A stretch of DNA of 64,000 bases from Chondrus crispus (lineage: Eukaryota; Rhodophyta; Florideophyceae; Gigartinales; Gigartinaceae). The position numbers and the translations under genes are program-made. The DNA is taken from NCBI RefSeq assembly GCF_000350225.1, contig NW_005178593.1, positions 227,335-291,334 of the forward strand. The letters run 5' to 3'. The notes beneath the pieces are model-generated. The model worked only from the letters and a program-made list of their open reading frames with translations. It was not told where the DNA came from and did no database searches. The number at the start of each line of letters is the position of its first letter. The first letter of the stretch is position 1. This document shows, piece after piece, positions 60,695-64,000 of the stretch.

Positions 60695-62247
60695 GGGACC
60701 TGTACCGGTTGAGCAGAAGACGTGCACCCGGCACGCACAGGACCGAAGCGGAATACACCCGGTATTCTGACGCAGAAGACCCCCGTCACAGGACGGATGA
60801 AGACCGCGAGGGACGCCGCTGGCGATACCACGATAACCGCGAGGCGCGCCACGGGCGATACCGCGATGCCGGAGGGGGAGGATACCCCTACGATGATGAC
60901 CCATCCGGTTCGGAAGATTCTCGCAGGCGGGGCCACAGGGCACGCCGCGATAGAAGCCGAGACCGGCACAGGCACGACCCGTCCGACTCGGAAGACTACC
61001 ACACCGAGTCGGATGAGGAGCGTCGTCGCTCGAGCAGACACCGCCGGGCTGCCCCGAAGAGCGACGAGCGACGGCCCACGGTAATCAGGCCCCTCAATGA
61101 CCTGTTTACCAAGGCCGTCAACTACAAGACCTACCGCCTGGAACGGCGTAGCTCGCGCTACGACTATACAGTAGCGCGGCACATTAACCGTTACCGGAAA
61201 AACTGGACGTGCAGATGAGGTCCCACACGTTCAGAGGTCAAGATCTGATTGCGGTATTGGGATTCCTCGCACGCCTCAAGATGGCGTGCGACCACAACGG
61301 GATTACCGAAGGAGCCGCCGTGTGGTGCTTCCAATTCTACCTGACCGGGCAGGCTCACGCCTTACTCCAGTCCCGTCTCAATGGAAACGCCATGGCGGTT
61401 GACGTGGAGCGGCGCGAGCTGCTCCGGACATACCCACAGGTGGTCAACTTTCTGTTGCGCACCTATGCTACCGACGGGGTAATTTCCGATGCGGTTGGGG
61501 ATGTGACCTCCTTCCGTCAAAGTTCAAACATGACGGAGGAGGTCTACAGTAACCACCTCTGGGACAAGGCACTCCGCTGCGGTACGGTATTCTCCGACAG
61601 GCGGTTGAAGTCCCTGTTCGTAGAGGGGTTACTGCCCGCCACGTGCGCGCAGGTTCGTAATTACGTCGCCACGCACCCGGATGTGGACTACCAATCCGTC
61701 GCTCGCTATGCGCAAGCGATCGGGGAAACCAAAGCGGGCTTCCCGTCGACAAGGGATGTCAGCCATGGCTCACCGAAAGCCGTCCGGAGCGGCTAGAAGA
61801 TTCGACCGCACCGCAAGGACGAGGCCCGTGCTGTCGGTTGAGTCGGCATCCGACATCCCGACGGACGGGGGATTTGCTGAAGAAGCAATCCTGGCCGTGA
61901 CGGACCAAACCGCCACGCCGACCTCGATGAGCTCGCCACCGACGAGTTATTATCCGTCGCCGGCAGCCTCGACGGCGAGCGCCCCAGTTCCACCCGCCAA
62001 CTCTAGCGACGTGCGCACAGGACCGTACGGGAGGCAAGGGCAGGATCCACGCGTCCGGTTCTCCGGCGGGAGATTTCCCGGACCGCCACCGTGGCAGTTC
62101 TGCCTTGACACCACGCACCGACAAGAGGAGTGCCCCGTCGTTGCCGATGCGAGCCTGTGGGCCAGGCTTCTGGAGGCACGAGAGGCCAACTACCAGAAGC
62201 TACGCATCCGGCAAGGCCTCCGCCTGGGATCCCCATTCAACCGCTAG
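60695..62247 (+). mobile_element. Element A gag, capsid and zinc-finger-like region
   Basis: After the second GGGAC (60695-60699) comes a very Arg/Asp-rich segment, then the motif NYKTYRL. A capsid-type helical region follows (FLARLKMACDHNGITEGAAV, VVNFLLRTYATDGVISDAVG), with a degenerate knuckle FCLDTTHRQEECP near 62100. The order matches the gag of element C. Confidence 0.75.
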
Positions 62248-62499
62248 GGGCCGTCCACTTGGCGAAACCAGCGTCAAACGGCCCCCGCGGGCGTCAACGT
62301 GGTCGAGGAACCGCACCCCGACCATACCGAAGACCACGTGGCGCAAGCCGCGGATGAAACCGGCGAGGACTTGCTGCTGACGGGGAAGCCGGGGAGGACG
62401 CGTAGAGGCGACGACGTCTCTCCCCGTGCCCAGCCTCAGAAGCTTAGGCACCCCCGATCCGGCTGCGCCAGTGGAAGCGCAGCCGGATAACCGAACGGA

Positions 62500-64000
62500 A
62501 GTCCAGGCCATCTGCTTCTTCAAGAAGCAGAATTACAAGATCTCCGCGACGGTTGGTCAGAAGCAGGCGTTGATGGTCGCCATCACGCCAGTGCTTGACT
62601 CTGGAGCCGGCCCGAACCTCATCCATTTACGGTGTGTTACCGAGTCGTGGCGACCATCGATAAAACCGGTTCGGAGCCCAGCGCTCATCGACGCGTCAAA
62701 CTGCGCGATGAAGGCACTAGCGGAATCCCCCTGCTCGTCCGAATCGGTGAGTTTGTGGCGCGCGTCCCGTTCCTGGTAGTCACGAGCCTCGCCGTGGACT
62801 GTATCCTCGGTACGACTTTCATAGATCGCCACGTCAAGGCAATCCTCCCACAGCAACGGAAGGTCGTGTTCCACGACGCCCCACCCGTGGCGTTGGTCGG
62901 AACAACCCCCTCGAGGCACGACTGCAAGATGGCCTCGAGGAGCACCGCACAACAACTACCGCCGTCGGATAATCCCGAACGGAAGCAGGTGGCGTTCCCC
63001 GCCAACACACCGTCACTGAAGATCCGCCTCGTCAGAGGGGTGACAATTCCCCCGATGACGCAGGCCATGGTGAGGGTCGCCACGCCGGTGGGGGGCTATG
63101 TTTTTTACACAACTCCCCAAAAACCGCGCACAAGAATTTGACCCTCATCGCACAGGGGGTCATGGATGTTGCCCCCGAAAAACTATTCTCGGTGATGCTC
63201 AGCAATTTTGGGCACCACTCGGTTCACATCCCGAAGCATACCGTAGTCGGACTGGCTCTTCCGTCGCCCACTCACATCCTGACCCTTGGCGACTCGGCCG
63301 CGGAGACGGCCGAAGCTAAGGAAGGGGGAGGGATATTTAATTCCAACCTCTCAACCGCAAAGGATGGCGCGGAAGAAGCCGCCGACAACCGTACGGATAA
63401 GGGCGGGGCTGAACGAGCCACGCCACCCAAGGCGCACCTCGGGGCGGCTGGAACGGATAAACCCGAAGACACCGCCGCCTCTGAGGAGGACCCCAACGCC
63501 TGGCAAGAGGACGTCCACATCGGTGCCGAGGACGAGGAGGTACGCTCGGATGTCCTCGAGGTACTGTCCGAATTCAAGGGGATGTGGACCGGCCAGCTGG
63601 GAAAAATCGGGGCCAAGAAGCACCGCATTGAGCTCAAGCCCGGTGCTAGCCCGATTTACCAGGCGCCTTACCGCGCCGGACCAACCGCACGGGAAAAAGA
63701 GAAAACGGAGATTGACCGCATGCTCCGGGCAGGGGTAATCGAACCCGCCACGGCCGAATGGGCAAGCCCGGTGGTATTCGTCCCTAAAAAAGATGGTACC
63801 ATTCAGTTCTGTGTCGACTACAAAAAGCTCAACGCAGTCACCGTTCGGGATTCCTATCCGTTGCCGAGGATGGACGAGTGCATCGATTCCCTCGGCGACG
63901 CTACTGTCTTTACCACGCTGGATTGCAACAGCGGGTATTGGCAAGTAGAAATTGCCGAGGATGACCGCGACAAGACGGCGTTCGCGTCGCACTGCGGGTT
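62500..64000 (+). mobile_element. Element A protease and start of reverse transcriptase
   Basis: A retropepsin motif VLDSGAGPNLIH lies near 62595. RT is recognisable from about 63540 (YQAPYRAGPTARE, FCVDYKKLNAVTVRDSYPLP, LDCNSGYWQ) and runs off the window before the catalytic YxDD. Confidence 0.85.

Larger units (their letters stand above)
45502..64000 (+). mobile_element. Element A: Ty3/gypsy element, broken, 3' end outside the window
   Basis: It starts with a 640-bp LTR (TGTAGTACAATT...TTATACCACA) at 45502-46141. Gag follows from about 46269, split at 47011 by element B and resuming at 60695. Protease lies at about 62500-63141 and reverse transcriptase from about 63540 to the window end. 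Several breaks are present, so it is a fossil. It is older than B, which lies inside it. A partial LTR of the same family is at 1-370. The target duplication cannot be checked. Confidence 0.9.

Overview
The window looks like nuclear DNA of a red alga, most likely a florideophyte of the Chondrus type. This is inference. It rests on a plastid-targeted protein of phycobilin-lyase-like HEAT repeats (7233-8408, minus), an HHL1-like photosystem II protein (17606-18213, plus), a small gene-dense island with few and short introns, and a very heavy load of Ty3/gypsy chromoviruses with pogo/Tigger, Tc1 and PIF/Harbinger DNA transposons.

Layout. 1-5080 is transposon debris: a partial LTR, a decayed pogo-type transposase, a non-autonomous Harbinger element with a second element nested in it, and a 266-bp MITE. 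5223-8408 is a host island holding a SUZ12-like Polycomb (PRC2) gene with three short introns and, convergent to it, the HEAT-repeat gene. 8967-12925 is a CENP-B-type fragment, an apparently complete Tc1 element, an 86-bp tandem array and a foldback repeat. 13260-19859 is a second host island: a Pro-rich unknown protein, a broken alpha/beta hydrolase, a broken KDM5-like JmjC demethylase, a truncated RAD51-paralogue, the HHL1-like gene and the C-terminal end of an XMAP215/MOR1 microtubule protein.

22599-35662 is chromovirus 'C': minus orientation, 13,064 bp, 5-bp target duplication ATCCC, 600-bp LTRs about 99.5% identical, so young and looking whole or nearly so. 35670-45500 has short repeats, a Harbinger copy carrying a Myb/SANT-like gene, a pogo element split by a solo LTR, and AT-rich DNA with no recognisable gene. 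From 45502 to the window end is element 'A' (plus orientation, broken, 3' end outside the window). Inside its gag region lies element 'B' (47012-60694, minus orientation, target duplication GGGAC, broken, LTRs roughly 98% identical). The order of arrival was therefore A, then B; C is the youngest by LTR divergence.

The most unusual signal is that both B and C carry a further protein-coding region between integrase and the 3' LTR on the strand opposite to gag-pol. In C this is two overlapping ORFs, about 770 codons in all, with a C-terminal coiled coil. Next to it C has a 65-bp tandem array of stem-loops. The LTR of C and a diverged solo LTR at 41268-41966 keep the same hairpins through compensatory base changes, which points to selected structure. 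No tRNA, rRNA or CRISPR was found.
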